Assembly (NCBI GenBank): GCA_902623915.1
Contig: CACNVM010000006.1
Location: forward strand, 1 to 41,418
Direction: 5' to 3'
Length of the DNA: 41,418 bases
From: an uncultured Pelagibacteraceae bacterium
GTDB lineage: Bacteria > Pseudomonadota > Alphaproteobacteria > Pelagibacterales > Pelagibacteraceae
Shown here: positions 27,012 through 35,126 of the stretch, one piece after another
How positions within the stretch are numbered: the stretch's first letter is position 1
Layout: every line of letters begins with the position of its first letter
Program-made: the position numbers and the translations under genes
The notes under the pieces: generated by a model
Database searches by the model: none
The model's input: the letters and a program-made list of their open reading frames with translations, nothing else
What the model was told of the DNA's origin: nothing

Positions 27012-28159
27012 TTTCGAAATCTTAAATTTTTTCTACTTAAGTCGCTTATCTTAGTGCAACCCATAAGTTTCATATCCCTCTCAAGTTCAACACGATATTG
27101 ATTTAAAGCTCTTTCAACTCCTTCTTGGCCAGCTGCAGCTAAAGCATAAAGATATAATCTACCGCCCGCACAAGCTTTTGCACCCATCGATAAAGCTTTA
27201 AGCATGTGAGTACCTCTTTGAATACCTCCCTCACAAATTACATCAACTTTGTCACCAACTGCATCTACAATTTCTGCTAACTGATCGAAAGGTGATCTAG
27301 CCCCATCAAGCTGTCTTCCGCCATGGTTAGAAACCATTATACCTGTGCATCCAATATCAACTGCTCTTTTTGCATCCTCAACACTCATAACGCCTTTTAG
27401 AGCAAAATGTCCTCCCCACTTAGAACAAAGATTTTCAGCATCTTTCCAGTTCATTGATTGATCTAGCATTGTTGAAAAATAATTTCCGACAGATGTAGCA
27501 GTGCTTGTTCCTTCCTTCACATGATCCTGAAGATGTGGTAATTCAAATTTTCCTCGGGTGACATAATTAATTCCCCACATCGGCTTAATTGCAAAACTAA
27601 TCAAACTTGAAAGTGTAAGTTTAGGAGGGGATGTAAAACCAGTTCTAAGATCTCTTTCTCTATTTCCACCTGTTATTGTATCAACAGTCAAAGCCATAAC
27701 ATCAAATTTTGCGGCCTTAACTCTTTCGACGATAGCATTATTAAGTCCTTTATCTTTATGATAATAAAACTGAAATAGCTTTGGAGTATCAATCATTGAT
27801 GAAATTTCTTCTACACTTACTGTTGCAAGTGATGATACACCAAACATGGTGTTAAACTTTTGTGCTGCTTTTCCAACAGCTCTTTCTCCTTGATAATGAA
27901 ATAGTCTCTGTAAAGCAGTAGGTGAACAATAAAAAGGTAAATCTAATTTTTTTCCAAATATTGTTGTAGATAGATCAACTTGTTCCACACCTCTTAAAAC
28001 ATTTGGCACTAAATCGACTTCATTAAATGCCTCTGTGTTTCTTTTATAAGTAACTTCATCATCAGCTGCACCATCAATATAATGAAAAATTGGAGATGGT
28101 AACTTTCTTTTTGCAAGTTTTCTAAAGTCACTAAAGTTGTGGCAATCTTTTAATCCCAT
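27008..28159 (-). CDS. FMN-dependent L-2-hydroxyacid dehydrogenase (LldD family), copy 2
   Basis: 383 residues. It aligns with copy 1 without gaps through residue 290; about 61 of the first 100 residues are identical by my count, so the pair arose by duplication long ago. Catalytic His279 and Arg282 in SNHGGRQLDG, Lys255 and Tyr132 are retained, as are TVDTITGGNRERD and CEGGIQRGTHMLKALSMGA. Both copies are therefore expected to be active. The 4-nt overlap (ATGA) with copy 1 points to translation in tandem. It is the first enzyme gene of the hydroxyacid run, 11 nt before the PagL-like gene's start side. Confidence 0.92.
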   Translation of the reverse strand: MGLKDCHNFSDFRKLAKRKLPSPIFHYIDGAADDEVTYKRNTEAFNEVDLVPNVLRGVEQVDLSTTIFGKKLDLPFYCSPTALQRLFHYQGERAVGKAAQKFNTMFGVSSLATVSVEEISSMIDTPKLFQFYYHKDKGLNNAIVERVKAAKFDVMALTVDTITGGNRERDLRTGFTSPPKLTLSSLISFAIKPMWGINYVTRGKFELPHLQDHVKEGTSTATSVGNYFSTMLDQSMNWKDAENLCSKWGGHFALKGVMSVEDAKRAVDIGCTGIMVSNHGGRQLDGARSPFDQLAEIVDAVGDKVDVICEGGIQRGTHMLKALSMGAKACAGGRLYLYALAAAGQEGVERALNQYRVELERDMKLMGCTKISDLSRKNLRFRK

Positions 28160-28170
28160 GTGATTAAATA

Positions 28171-28671
28171 TTAGAACTTTTTTAGAAAATTAAACATGTA
28201 ACTATTGGCCCCAGGATTTTTATCCCCTAAACTAGCGTTAGATACATGGTTGTACGACATTCCAAAGTTTGTAGTTTCTCCTAAATCCATTGACATTTGA
28301 ACCTCGCTTTTAAATTCTAAAGGGTGTCCTAGATCCTTTCCATCGCCTTGGCTGTAAATTCCTGGTGCAAAACTTGGTGTGATTTTAAATGGTCCTAAAT
28401 CATAATTTGCTTCGATACCTGTGTAAATATAGGCTGCAGAGTCTTGTGTAACCATCATTCCTGTAATCGGAGAAACTCTTCCGATTAATGTATCTTTGTA
28501 TAAATTTTCATTTTGATGTTCTATCCCAAAAAGTTGTGAACTTTTTTTGTCATCACTAAAATCAAACATACCAGTATAGAAATTAAAACCTGATCTTGCT
28601 TCATCAGCAAATGAATGATTAATTCCACATGATAAAAGCACAAAAGTTACAATAGAAATTTTAAGTCTCAT
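28171..28671 (-). CDS. PagL-like outer-membrane acyl hydrolase
   Basis: 166 residues: signal peptide (1-22, ending FADE), then alternating beta-barrel-like strands and a terminal Phe, as in outer-membrane proteins. The C-terminal motif NHVSNASLGDKNPGANS matches the catalytic region of lipid A 3-O-deacylase PagL, with His142 and Ser144 at the catalytic positions. The third residue, Glu140 in Pseudomonas PagL, aligns with Asn156 here, so activity on lipid A is uncertain. It lies between the ccm genes (44 nt) and the hydroxyacid genes. Confidence 0.78.
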   Translation of the reverse strand: MRLKISIVTFVLLSCGINHSFADEARSGFNFYTGMFDFSDDKKSSQLFGIEHQNENLYKDTLIGRVSPITGMMVTQDSAAYIYTGIEANYDLGPFKITPSFAPGIYSQGDGKDLGHPLEFKSEVQMSMDLGETTNFGMSYNHVSNASLGDKNPGANSYMFNFLKKF

Positions 28672-28714
28672 ATTTATATAAAGTTACAATTTAAAAAAAG
28701 AATTGTATACAGTT

Positions 28715-29086
28715 TTATTTTAAGGTCCAATTTTTGGTTTTTTTATCAAGAAAAATAAAAAAATAATACCCAAAAAAAAATAGCAAATAGGGCAAAAACC
28801 ATAACAGAAAGCTACTTTTCTTAAATGGCGGATTTAATAATATCCAGTCTCCATACTTTTCAGATAAAAATGTATAAATTTCTCTTTCATTATTTCCCTC
28901 TTTGATTTTATCTTTCACAACACTCTTAATTGTCAAAGCAAAATCAGAATTGGAATCGTGTACCGTCTGGCCTTGACAAACTAAACATCGAAGATTTTTT
29001 AAAATTTGGTTACTTAAATTTTCATCACCATAACTTTCCGAAAAGATTAATAAAAATAGAATGAGAGCTTTTATTATATTTTTCAT
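28715..29086 (-). CDS. ccmH: Cytochrome c maturation protein CcmH (CycL type)
   Basis: Thiol-disulfide protein that reduces apocytochrome c before heme attachment. 123 residues: signal or anchor helix (1-20), LRCLVCQGQ with Cys34 and Cys37, the helical SDFALTIKSVVKDKI, YGDWILLNPPFK, then a C-terminal membrane helix (about 88-112). This is the short form without the CcmI-like TPR region; no ccmI follows. The start overlaps ccmG by 4 nt. Confidence 0.93.
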   Translation of the reverse strand: MKNIIKALILFLLIFSESYGDENLSNQILKNLRCLVCQGQTVHDSNSDFALTIKSVVKDKIKEGNNEREIYTFLSEKYGDWILLNPPFKKSSFLLWFLPYLLFFFGYYFFIFLDKKTKNWTLK

Positions 29087-29601
29087 TTTTTTACTATTTT
29101 TCTAATTTCGTTTACATCGTTAATATTGAGTGGACCGATATATTTTTTCAAAATTTTTAATTCAGAGTCTATTAATATTGTTTCTGGTATTCCATAAACA
29201 CCAAAATTAACAGAATTTTTTCCGTTTTTATCCTCTCCAAGAATATCAAACGGATTGCCATTTTCTCTTAAAAAATTTCTTGCGTTATCTTTTTCATCTT
29301 TGAAATTAATACCAATTAATTTTAAGTTTTTAATTTTACTTAATCTAACTAAATTTGGATGTTCCTTTCTACAAGGAGCACACCATGATGCCCAAAAATT
29401 CAAAATTGTAAATTCATTATTTGTTAACTCTTTAGTATTAAAAGTTTCATTAGACTGGAATAAATTTATTTCTACTTCAGATATTTTTTTTCCAACTAAA
29501 TCTTGAGTATTATAAATTTTTTCATTTCCTAAACTAAGATAAAGGACAATAAAAAGTAATGAAAATAATACAGATATAATTATATAATTAATTTTTTTCA
29601 T
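29083..29601 (-). CDS. ccmG: Thioredoxin-like protein CcmG/DsbE
   Basis: Periplasmic, membrane-tethered thioredoxin that supplies reductant for cytochrome c assembly. 172 residues: N-terminal membrane helix (5-23), then a thioredoxin domain with the redox motif NFWASWCAPCRKE (Cys74, Cys77), KLIGINFKD and the cis-Pro loop YGIPETILID. Overlaps ccmF by 14 nt and ccmH by 4 nt. Confidence 0.95.
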   Translation of the reverse strand: MKKINYIIISVLFSLLFIVLYLSLGNEKIYNTQDLVGKKISEVEINLFQSNETFNTKELTNNEFTILNFWASWCAPCRKEHPNLVRLSKIKNLKLIGINFKDEKDNARNFLRENGNPFDILGEDKNGKNSVNFGVYGIPETILIDSELKILKKYIGPLNINDVNEIRKIVKK

Positions 29602-31471
29602 CTTTTTTTCTTTTAAAAAAATTTAATACTCCTCCTAAAGATAGCAGTAAAACTGATAACCAAATCAAATTCATGAATGGTTTTACTTGAAATTTAATAT
29701 TAAATACATCTGTGTCAGATATATTGCTCATGGTCAGGTAAGTATCTGAAAATAAATTAGAATTTATTGAGGCCTCATAGGTAATAGTAAAAGGCTTGTC
29801 GTAAACTCTTATTTCAGGTCTAAGTTCTTTTGAGGTGAAGTTTTTTTTGTTTGAGACATTAAAATAACCAATAATAGATTTGTAATTTTTTATAGATTGC
29901 TCCTCTAAATTGACGAATTTTATTGTGTAATAATCTGTTTTTTTTGTTTCTCCCAATTTTAAATTAAAATTATTTTCTACTGAAAATATATGGTTTATGT
30001 AAATAAAGAATATAAGTAATCCAAATCCCAAATGAGATATTATTCTTGAAATATTTATATTCTTTTTCTTGAAGCTTTGATAAAAATCAAAAAGTGTTTG
30101 CGTAATAAGGTAAATAGAAAAAAATAATATTAAATTTATTAAAAGGTTATTCTCTTTAATTAAAAAAAAGGTAATTAAAAAAAAAGTAACTGATAAAACT
30201 AAAACTAGGTTAAATAACGACCTTACTTCATTTGAAATCCATTTATAATTTGGTCCTGATGTCATTAAAAATAAGAGCGGTATCAAAAAAGGAGCTAAAA
30301 TAAGATTATAATATGGTGGCCCAACTGATATCTTGGATCCTGTAATAGTATCAAGAAGAACCGGATAAAGCGTTCCAATTAAAACCACTCCTAAAAAAAA
30401 GATCATAAACCAGTTGTTTGCAATTATAAAAGCTTCTTTTGAAAAGACGGAGTATTTTTTATTTTCTTTTGGTGAAAATTTAAAAAAAATAAATATAGAA
30501 GAGAAAACCATAAGTACTAAAAAACTTAAAATAAAAAGACCTCTAGAGGGATCGCTAGCAAACGTGTGAACAGAGTTCAAAATACCTGATCTGACCAAAA
30601 ATGTTCCTGTCACACTCATAGTAAAAGTTAAAATACTTAGTACTATCACCCAAGAATAAAGTCCTATTCTTCTCTCCAACACTAGTATTGAATGAAGAAG
30701 AGCCGTCATGACAAACCAGGGCATCAAAGATGAATTTTCAACTGGATCCCAAAACCAATATCCACCCCAACCCAATTCATAGTATGCCCAGATAGAGCCA
30801 ACTAATATTCCTACGGTTTGAAAAAACCAAGAAACTAAAACCCAAGATTTAATAGAGATTGCAAATGATTGTGAGTCAATTTTTGAAATTAAAGCTGCTA
30901 AGGCTGCTGAAAAGTAAATAGATGAACCAACAAAACCAATGTAAAGTAAAGGAGGATGAATTGCTAAAGCTGGATCTTGTAAAATTGGATTCAAACCTAA
31001 ACCTTCTAACGGGACTGGAAATAATTCAGAAAATGGATTTGAATTGGTTAATAAAAAAATTAGAAAAGTAATAATCAATAAATTTTGGAACAATAGAGTA
31101 TAAATTTTAAAACTTTTATCACTATTTTTAGTTAAAAATAAAAAAAGTGAGGAAAATAAAACCAAAATATTTATCCATAGTAATAAACTTCCTTCATGAT
31201 TTCCCCAGGTACCTGAAATTTTATAAAATAAAGGCTTATTAGAATGAGAATTTTCATAAACGTTCACTAAAGAAAAATCTGATAGAATATAAGCTAATAA
31301 AAGTATAAAAAAACTTGAGATAGAAAAAAATAGTTGAAATAAAGAAAATTTATAAATTTTTGGAGGTATTAAATTATTTATAACTTTTAATTCCTTAAAC
31401 GTTAAAAATATTATTGATAGGCTTGTAAATAATGTTCCAATTATAAATAATATACCTAGTTTACTTAGCAT
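29588..31471 (-). CDS. ccmF: Heme lyase subunit CcmF
   Basis: Joins heme to apocytochrome c. 627 residues, about 14-15 membrane helices. The WWD heme-handling motif WGGYWFWDPVENSSLMPW is intact. The four conserved histidines of the family can be placed in AIHPPLLYIG, ALLHSILVLERR, NSVHTFASDPSRG and ISHLGFGL. A periplasmic domain (about 500-590) precedes the final helix. Overlaps ccmE by 11 nt. Confidence 0.96.
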   Translation of the reverse strand: MLSKLGILFIIGTLFTSLSIIFLTFKELKVINNLIPPKIYKFSLFQLFFSISSFFILLLAYILSDFSLVNVYENSHSNKPLFYKISGTWGNHEGSLLLWINILVLFSSLFLFLTKNSDKSFKIYTLLFQNLLIITFLIFLLTNSNPFSELFPVPLEGLGLNPILQDPALAIHPPLLYIGFVGSSIYFSAALAALISKIDSQSFAISIKSWVLVSWFFQTVGILVGSIWAYYELGWGGYWFWDPVENSSLMPWFVMTALLHSILVLERRIGLYSWVIVLSILTFTMSVTGTFLVRSGILNSVHTFASDPSRGLFILSFLVLMVFSSIFIFFKFSPKENKKYSVFSKEAFIIANNWFMIFFLGVVLIGTLYPVLLDTITGSKISVGPPYYNLILAPFLIPLLFLMTSGPNYKWISNEVRSLFNLVLVLSVTFFLITFFLIKENNLLINLILFFSIYLITQTLFDFYQSFKKKNINISRIISHLGFGLLIFFIYINHIFSVENNFNLKLGETKKTDYYTIKFVNLEEQSIKNYKSIIGYFNVSNKKNFTSKELRPEIRVYDKPFTITYEASINSNLFSDTYLTMSNISDTDVFNIKFQVKPFMNLIWLSVLLLSLGGVLNFFKRKKDEKN

Positions 31472-31889
31472 CTTTATTTAAATTTCCTCTTAATTCTGGT
31501 GGCATATAATTTTCATCATGTTTTGCTAAAATTCTTTTTGCAATAAAAAATTTCTTATCTCTTAATCTCCCTTCCGCAACCACACCTTTTCCTTCCGCAA
31601 AAAGAGCTGGAACAGTTCCAGAATAGCTAACAATTATTTCATTGTTTAAATCTGTAACTACAAATTTTATCTCAGTTTCATTGCTTTGAATGGAACCTTT
31701 TTTTACCATACCGCCAACTCTAATTTTTTTATTTAAATTTAAGTCATTAATATTTTTTATTTCTGAAGGAGAATAAAAATATAAGACATTATCTTCTAAA
31801 ACTTTAAATACTAAAAAAATTAAAAATACACTGATAGCTGAAAGAGTTAGTAAGATTGATAATCTAATTTTTACCTTTTTAAAAAGCAT
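31461..31889 (-). CDS. ccmE: Heme chaperone CcmE
   Basis: Membrane-anchored periplasmic carrier that binds heme covalently. 142 residues: membrane helix at 8-30, OB-fold with RVGGMVKKGSI and FVVTD, and the heme-binding motif LAKHDENYMPPE with His124 and Tyr128. All key residues are present. Confidence 0.96.
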   Translation of the reverse strand: MLFKKVKIRLSILLTLSAISVFLIFLVFKVLEDNVLYFYSPSEIKNINDLNLNKKIRVGGMVKKGSIQSNETEIKFVVTDLNNEIIVSYSGTVPALFAEGKGVVAEGRLRDKKFFIAKRILAKHDENYMPPELRGNLNKDAK

Positions 31890-31904
31890 TTCAGAAATGC
31901 TGGA

Positions 31905-32132
31905 TTAACTTCTTGAGTGTGAAATTAAAATTTCCTTGGCAATTTTTTGTTGTCTTATGTCTTCGAATTGTTCCTCAGGAAGATTTTGCGCTTCTTTTAT
32001 GAAGTCTTTTTCTAGTTTTTTAAGAGTTTTTTTTGTTCGTATATACAAAAATAGACAAACTAAGAATGTAAATCCAAATGAAGACCACACGTATACACCG
32101 TATCCATCCATTAAAAAAATTTCAAAACTCAT
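31905..32132 (-). CDS. ccmD: Heme exporter protein CcmD
   Basis: Small membrane protein that helps release holo-CcmE. 75 residues: a short N-terminus with MDGYGVYVWSSFG, one membrane helix (13-32) and a charged tail. Identified by this N-terminal pattern and its place between ccmC and ccmE. Overlaps ccmC by 4 nt. Confidence 0.88.
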   Translation of the reverse strand: MSFEIFLMDGYGVYVWSSFGFTFLVCLFLYIRTKKTLKKLEKDFIKEAQNLPEEQFEDIRQQKIAKEILISHSRS

Positions 32133-32836
32133 AGTTTTCTTATACCTTTTCTCTTAATTCTAATTGTTTCTATTCTATATTTCATTAGAAAAATTACCGC
32201 AACATACATAATAAGCGCTAATAACATAAGACCCAGTGGAATTAGCATTGAAAAATGCACTGTTGTTTCCCTAGTAAGACTAATGCTTGAGGGTTGATGT
32301 AAGGTTGACCACCACTCAACGGAGTATTTTATAATAACTAGATTTATTAAGCCTAATACAGATATTAGAGTACAAGCTTTAATTGACCTATCTGAATTAT
32401 TTATAAATTTATATGAAAATATGAAAGCAATGTAAAAAAACATTAAAATTAGCATTGACGTTAATCTTGCATCCCATGCCCACCAAGTACCCCATGTTGG
32501 TTGTCCCCAAATAGATCCTGTAACGATTGCTATAATATTAAAAGTAAGACCGATAGGCGCAAGACTTTTGTAAATCAATGTAACATTCTTTAATTTAAAT
32601 AAAAAATTAAGAATACAGAAAAAACTTATCGCTGCAAAACTTAGTAAAGAAATCCAAGCTGAAGGTACATGAATATACATAATTCTTACTGTATCACCCT
32701 GAATATAATCTTTAGGGGATAAAAATAGTGAAAAAATTAGTCCAACAACTACAATCGGAAGTAAGACGGCTTTGAAAAGACTCAAAAGCTTTCCTGAAAG
32801 TTTAAAAACATAACTAGGATTTAAAAATTTAATCAT
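32129..32836 (-). CDS. ccmC: Heme transfer protein CcmC
   Basis: Loads heme onto CcmE at the periplasmic face. 235 residues with six membrane helices. WWD motif WGTWWAWDARLTSML and the flanking histidines in MYIHVPSAW and WSTLHQPSSIS are present. In most alphaproteobacteria ccmA and ccmB precede ccmC; here the upstream gene is hspQ after a 178-nt gap, so the ABC transporter part must lie elsewhere or be absent. Confidence 0.95.
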   Translation of the reverse strand: MIKFLNPSYVFKLSGKLLSLFKAVLLPIVVVGLIFSLFLSPKDYIQGDTVRIMYIHVPSAWISLLSFAAISFFCILNFLFKLKNVTLIYKSLAPIGLTFNIIAIVTGSIWGQPTWGTWWAWDARLTSMLILMFFYIAFIFSYKFINNSDRSIKACTLISVLGLINLVIIKYSVEWWSTLHQPSSISLTRETTVHFSMLIPLGLMLLALIMYVAVIFLMKYRIETIRIKRKGIRKL

Positions 32837-33014
32837 CCTTTTTTATTTATCTGATTTTAATTAATTTGAGAATGGTACATTTTGTTGGTCTAGTTGAAGT
32901 CTGAGGGAGATAAGGAAGTAAGAAATGACCCCAACTAGACACTAACACTACTAAACTATTTGAGATTTTAGTCGGAGTTTTGAGTGAATCTTGTTAAATT
33001 TGTGGCAAAACGAA
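32837..33014. other. 178-nt intergenic region with a 9-bp inverted repeat
   Basis: The longest gap in the window, between hspQ and ccmC (both minus). It has a perfect 9-bp inverted repeat GTCTAGTTG (32888-32896) / CAACTAGAC (32932-32940) around 35 nt. A second, 6-bp stem ACTAAA/TTTAGT lies at 32950-32955 and 32967-32972. GGTC (32887-32890) could pair instead with GACC in the loop. The loop is strikingly purine-rich on the plus strand. No U run, tRNA or known RNA motif was recognised. It may be a ccmC leader, a small RNA or an operator. Confidence 0.4.
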
Positions 33015-33335
33015 TTAATTAGACGGTTTATAATAAACCGATCCCCTTTTTTCTGAAAAGAACTCATCTACTAAAGGATGTCTGATTGGTTCTTTCGAGT
33101 TATCAGTTATTAAATTTTGTTCAGAAACATACGCTTCATAAGTAATTTCATTATTCTCGGCCAGTAAATGATAGAATGGCTGATCTTTTCTCGGTCTAAC
33201 ATCCTTTGGGATCGATTGATACCATTCCTCAGAATTATTAAATTCAAAGTCAACGTCATAAATTACACCCCTAAAATTAAAGTGTCTATGTTTAACAATA
33301 TTTCCGATTGAAAATTTAGCTTTTTTTGAATCCAT
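33015..33335 (-). CDS. hspQ: HspQ / YccV-like hemimethylated-DNA-binding protein
   Basis: 106 residues, soluble. The whole length follows the HspQ family: FSIGNIVKHRHFNFRGVIYDVD, EWYQSIP, RPRKDQPFYHLL, YEAYVSEQNL and a basic/aromatic C-terminus. In E. coli HspQ promotes Lon specificity and affects stability of DnaA; neither can be read from this sequence. Oriented away from ispZ. Confidence 0.93.
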   Translation of the reverse strand: MDSKKAKFSIGNIVKHRHFNFRGVIYDVDFEFNNSEEWYQSIPKDVRPRKDQPFYHLLAENNEITYEAYVSEQNLITDNSKEPIRHPLVDEFFSEKRGSVYYKPSN

Positions 33336-33341
33336 TAAGTA

Positions 33342-33369
33342 AACATAGTAACATTTTTGATAAAATCAA
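33342..33369 (-). promoter_or_regulatory. Candidate promoter for hspQ
   Basis: On the minus strand TTGATT (33364-33369) is 16 nt before TATGTT (33342-33347), which ends 6 nt from the hspQ ATG. The transcript would start at or very near the start codon. Confidence 0.4.
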
Positions 33370-33413
33370 TATATTAAATTTAAATTAAATTTCTTTTATG
33401 ATAGCTTTTTCTT

Positions 33414-33964
33414 GTGAATAAATCTTTTATCAAACTACTAACAGATTTTGGTCCATTACTAATTTTTTTTATTATGTATTATAGAGGGGGTAAGGATTTG
33501 CAGGTAGCTATACCGCCGCTCATAGTTGCAACAATAGTTGCGGTAATTATCGTTTATTACTTAGAAAAAAAAATACCTTATATTCCTCTCTTAGGAGCAA
33601 TATTGGTAACTATATTTGGAGGGCTCACCATTTTTTTTAAAAATCCAATTTTTATATATCTTAAGCCTACAATTATAAATATTTTGTTTGCAGCAGGTTT
33701 ATTAATAGGAAAATTATTTTTTAAAAGAAATTTTCTTCAATTATTTTTAGGTGGCTCTATTAAATTAGAAGATATAGGTTGGGATAAATTAATGTTTAGA
33801 TGGGCTTCTTTTTTTGTTTTTTAGCAATGCTAAATGAATTTGTATGGAGAACACAAACAGAAGAGTTTTGGATTAATTTTAAGGTATGGGGCATCCTGCC
33901 AATTACTTTATTATTTACTATTTTTCAGTTACCATTAATTAAAAGGCACAAAGTAGATGAATAA
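33414..33964 (+). CDS. yciB: Intracellular septation protein A family (IspZ/YciB), apparent frameshift
   Basis: Multi-membrane inner-membrane protein of the YciB family, linked to cell-envelope synthesis and septation. The first frame (33414-33824, GTG start) gives 136 residues with FGPLLIFFIMYY, and GWDKLMFRWASFFVF, then stops. The next frame continues without break from 33824 to TAA at 33962-33964 as AMLNEFVWRTQTEEFW..FKVWGILPITLLF..FQLPLI, which is the normal C-terminus of the family. Adding one T in the T6 run (33817-33822) or the T7 run (33809-33815) restores a protein of about 182 residues. A homopolymer sequencing error is most likely; a real frameshift is possible. The restored gene overlaps the next by 8 nt. 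Confidence 0.88.
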
Positions 33965-34301
33965 TAAGTTACGTCTTGTAATAAATAATAATTTTGACAA
34001 AAGAGAAGTTTTTTTTATCAAAAAAGAACTTAGGTCTATATTAAATCTATATGCTCAAAAAGTTTCTTCCGGAGACTGGAAAGACTATGGGTTATCGATA
34101 AATAAAAAAGAAGTTACATTTGATATTTATCAAAGATCATCAGATAAACCTATTTATAGAATATCAAAAAATTTAAATCCAAAGCGAAAAGATGAAAAAT
34201 TTTATATTTTGGATAGAAACGGTTTAATAGTTAAAAAATCTGAAAATCTTGACAGTTTAATTAAAAAAGTAGAGTGGAATAGATTAAGATTAATTAAATA
34301 G
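33957..34301 (+). CDS. DUF2794 family protein
   Basis: 114 residues, soluble and basic. ELRSILNLYAQKVSSGDWKDYG, then IYQRSSDKPIYRISK and the following LDRNGLIVKKSENL match the alphaproteobacterial DUF2794 family. No function is known. The start overlaps the restored end of the yciB-like gene by 8 nt. It is convergent with the Bax-inhibitor-like gene (4-nt gap). Confidence 0.85.
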   Translation: MNNKLRLVINNNFDKREVFFIKKELRSILNLYAQKVSSGDWKDYGLSINKKEVTFDIYQRSSDKPIYRISKNLNPKRKDEKFYILDRNGLIVKKSENLDSLIKKVEWNRLRLIK

Positions 34302-34305
34302 ATTT

Positions 34306-35049
34306 TTATCTTCTTTGACCGAAAAGTCTTAAGAGCATTATAAATAGATTAATGAAATCTAAATATAATGTTAAAGCACCCATAACCGCTTTTTTTCCTG
34401 ATATTTCACTACTATCACCCTCTAAATACATATTTTTTATTTTCTGAGTGTCATAAGCAGTTAATCCAACAAAAATTAGAACGCCTAATATTGATATAAC
34501 AAAGTACATCATTGGAGATTTCATGAATATGTTAACTATAGATGCAATAATTATCCCAATTAAGCCCATCATTAAAAATGATCCAAATTTAGTGAGATCT
34601 CTTTTTGTCGTATAGCCATAAATGCTCATTGCTCCAAAAGTCCCTGCTGTAATAAAAAATACTCTTGTAATAGACGTGCCCGTATAAACTAAAAAAATAG
34701 ATGAAAGGGATAATCCCATCAATGCTGAAAATATCCAAAAAGTTGTTTGAGCTTTTGATACACTCATTTTCCTTATACCAAAACTCATATAGAGAACTAC
34801 ACCAAGTGGTGCGAGCATCACAACCCAAGCTAAACCAGAATTATATAGGGAGTTGCCTAATGGTGACAAAGTTAAAGGTGACAAAGAAATTACAGAAAAT
34901 TTAAAAGTTAGTAAGGCTACAATACCTGTCACTAAAAGGGCTGAACCCATGTAATTGTAAACTCGAAGCATGTAAGCTCTTAAACCCTGGTCAATTAAAG
35001 CTTCTGATGCTGATGATCTTGCTGTTGTAGTTTGTTTATTTATAGCCAT
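34306..35049 (-). CDS. Bax inhibitor-1 / YccA family membrane protein
   Basis: 247 residues with seven hydrophobic segments. Family features: LRAYMLRVYNYMGSALLVTG at the start, YTGTSITRVFFITAGTFGAMSIYGYTTKRDLTKFGSFL in the centre, and the C-terminal LTAYDTQKIKNMYLEG and LTLYLDFINLFIMLLRLFG. Bacterial members modulate FtsH or conduct calcium; the exact role here is unknown. Confidence 0.93.
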   Translation of the reverse strand: MAINKQTTTARSSASEALIDQGLRAYMLRVYNYMGSALLVTGIVALLTFKFSVISLSPLTLSPLGNSLYNSGLAWVVMLAPLGVVLYMSFGIRKMSVSKAQTTFWIFSALMGLSLSSIFLVYTGTSITRVFFITAGTFGAMSIYGYTTKRDLTKFGSFLMMGLIGIIIASIVNIFMKSPMMYFVISILGVLIFVGLTAYDTQKIKNMYLEGDSSEISGKKAVMGALTLYLDFINLFIMLLRLFGQRR

Positions 35050-35055
35050 AAAATT

Positions 35056-35083
35056 AATATATGATTTTTTAATGACTTTTCAA
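35056..35083 (-). promoter_or_regulatory. Candidate promoter for the Bax-inhibitor-like gene
   Basis: On the minus strand TTGAAA (35078-35083) is 16 nt before TATATT (35056-35061), which ends 6 nt from the ATG at 35049. Near-leaderless arrangement. Confidence 0.45.
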
Positions 35084-35126
35084 TAGTCAATAATTGCTTT
35101 AAAAAAATCAATAAATTAAGGAATTT

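Noticed and set aside
32866-32894. Plus-strand promoter TTGAGA-N17-TCTAGT in the hspQ-ccmC gap
   Set aside because: Both flanking genes are on the minus strand, and the -10 overlaps the inverted repeat. A transcript would be antisense to hspQ with no gene to serve, so I did not list it.
32835-32945. Short minus-strand frame GTG-TTA-GTG... of about 33 codons before ccmC
   Set aside because: No Shine-Dalgarno, no recognised family, and its length is expected by chance. The inverted repeat explains the region better.
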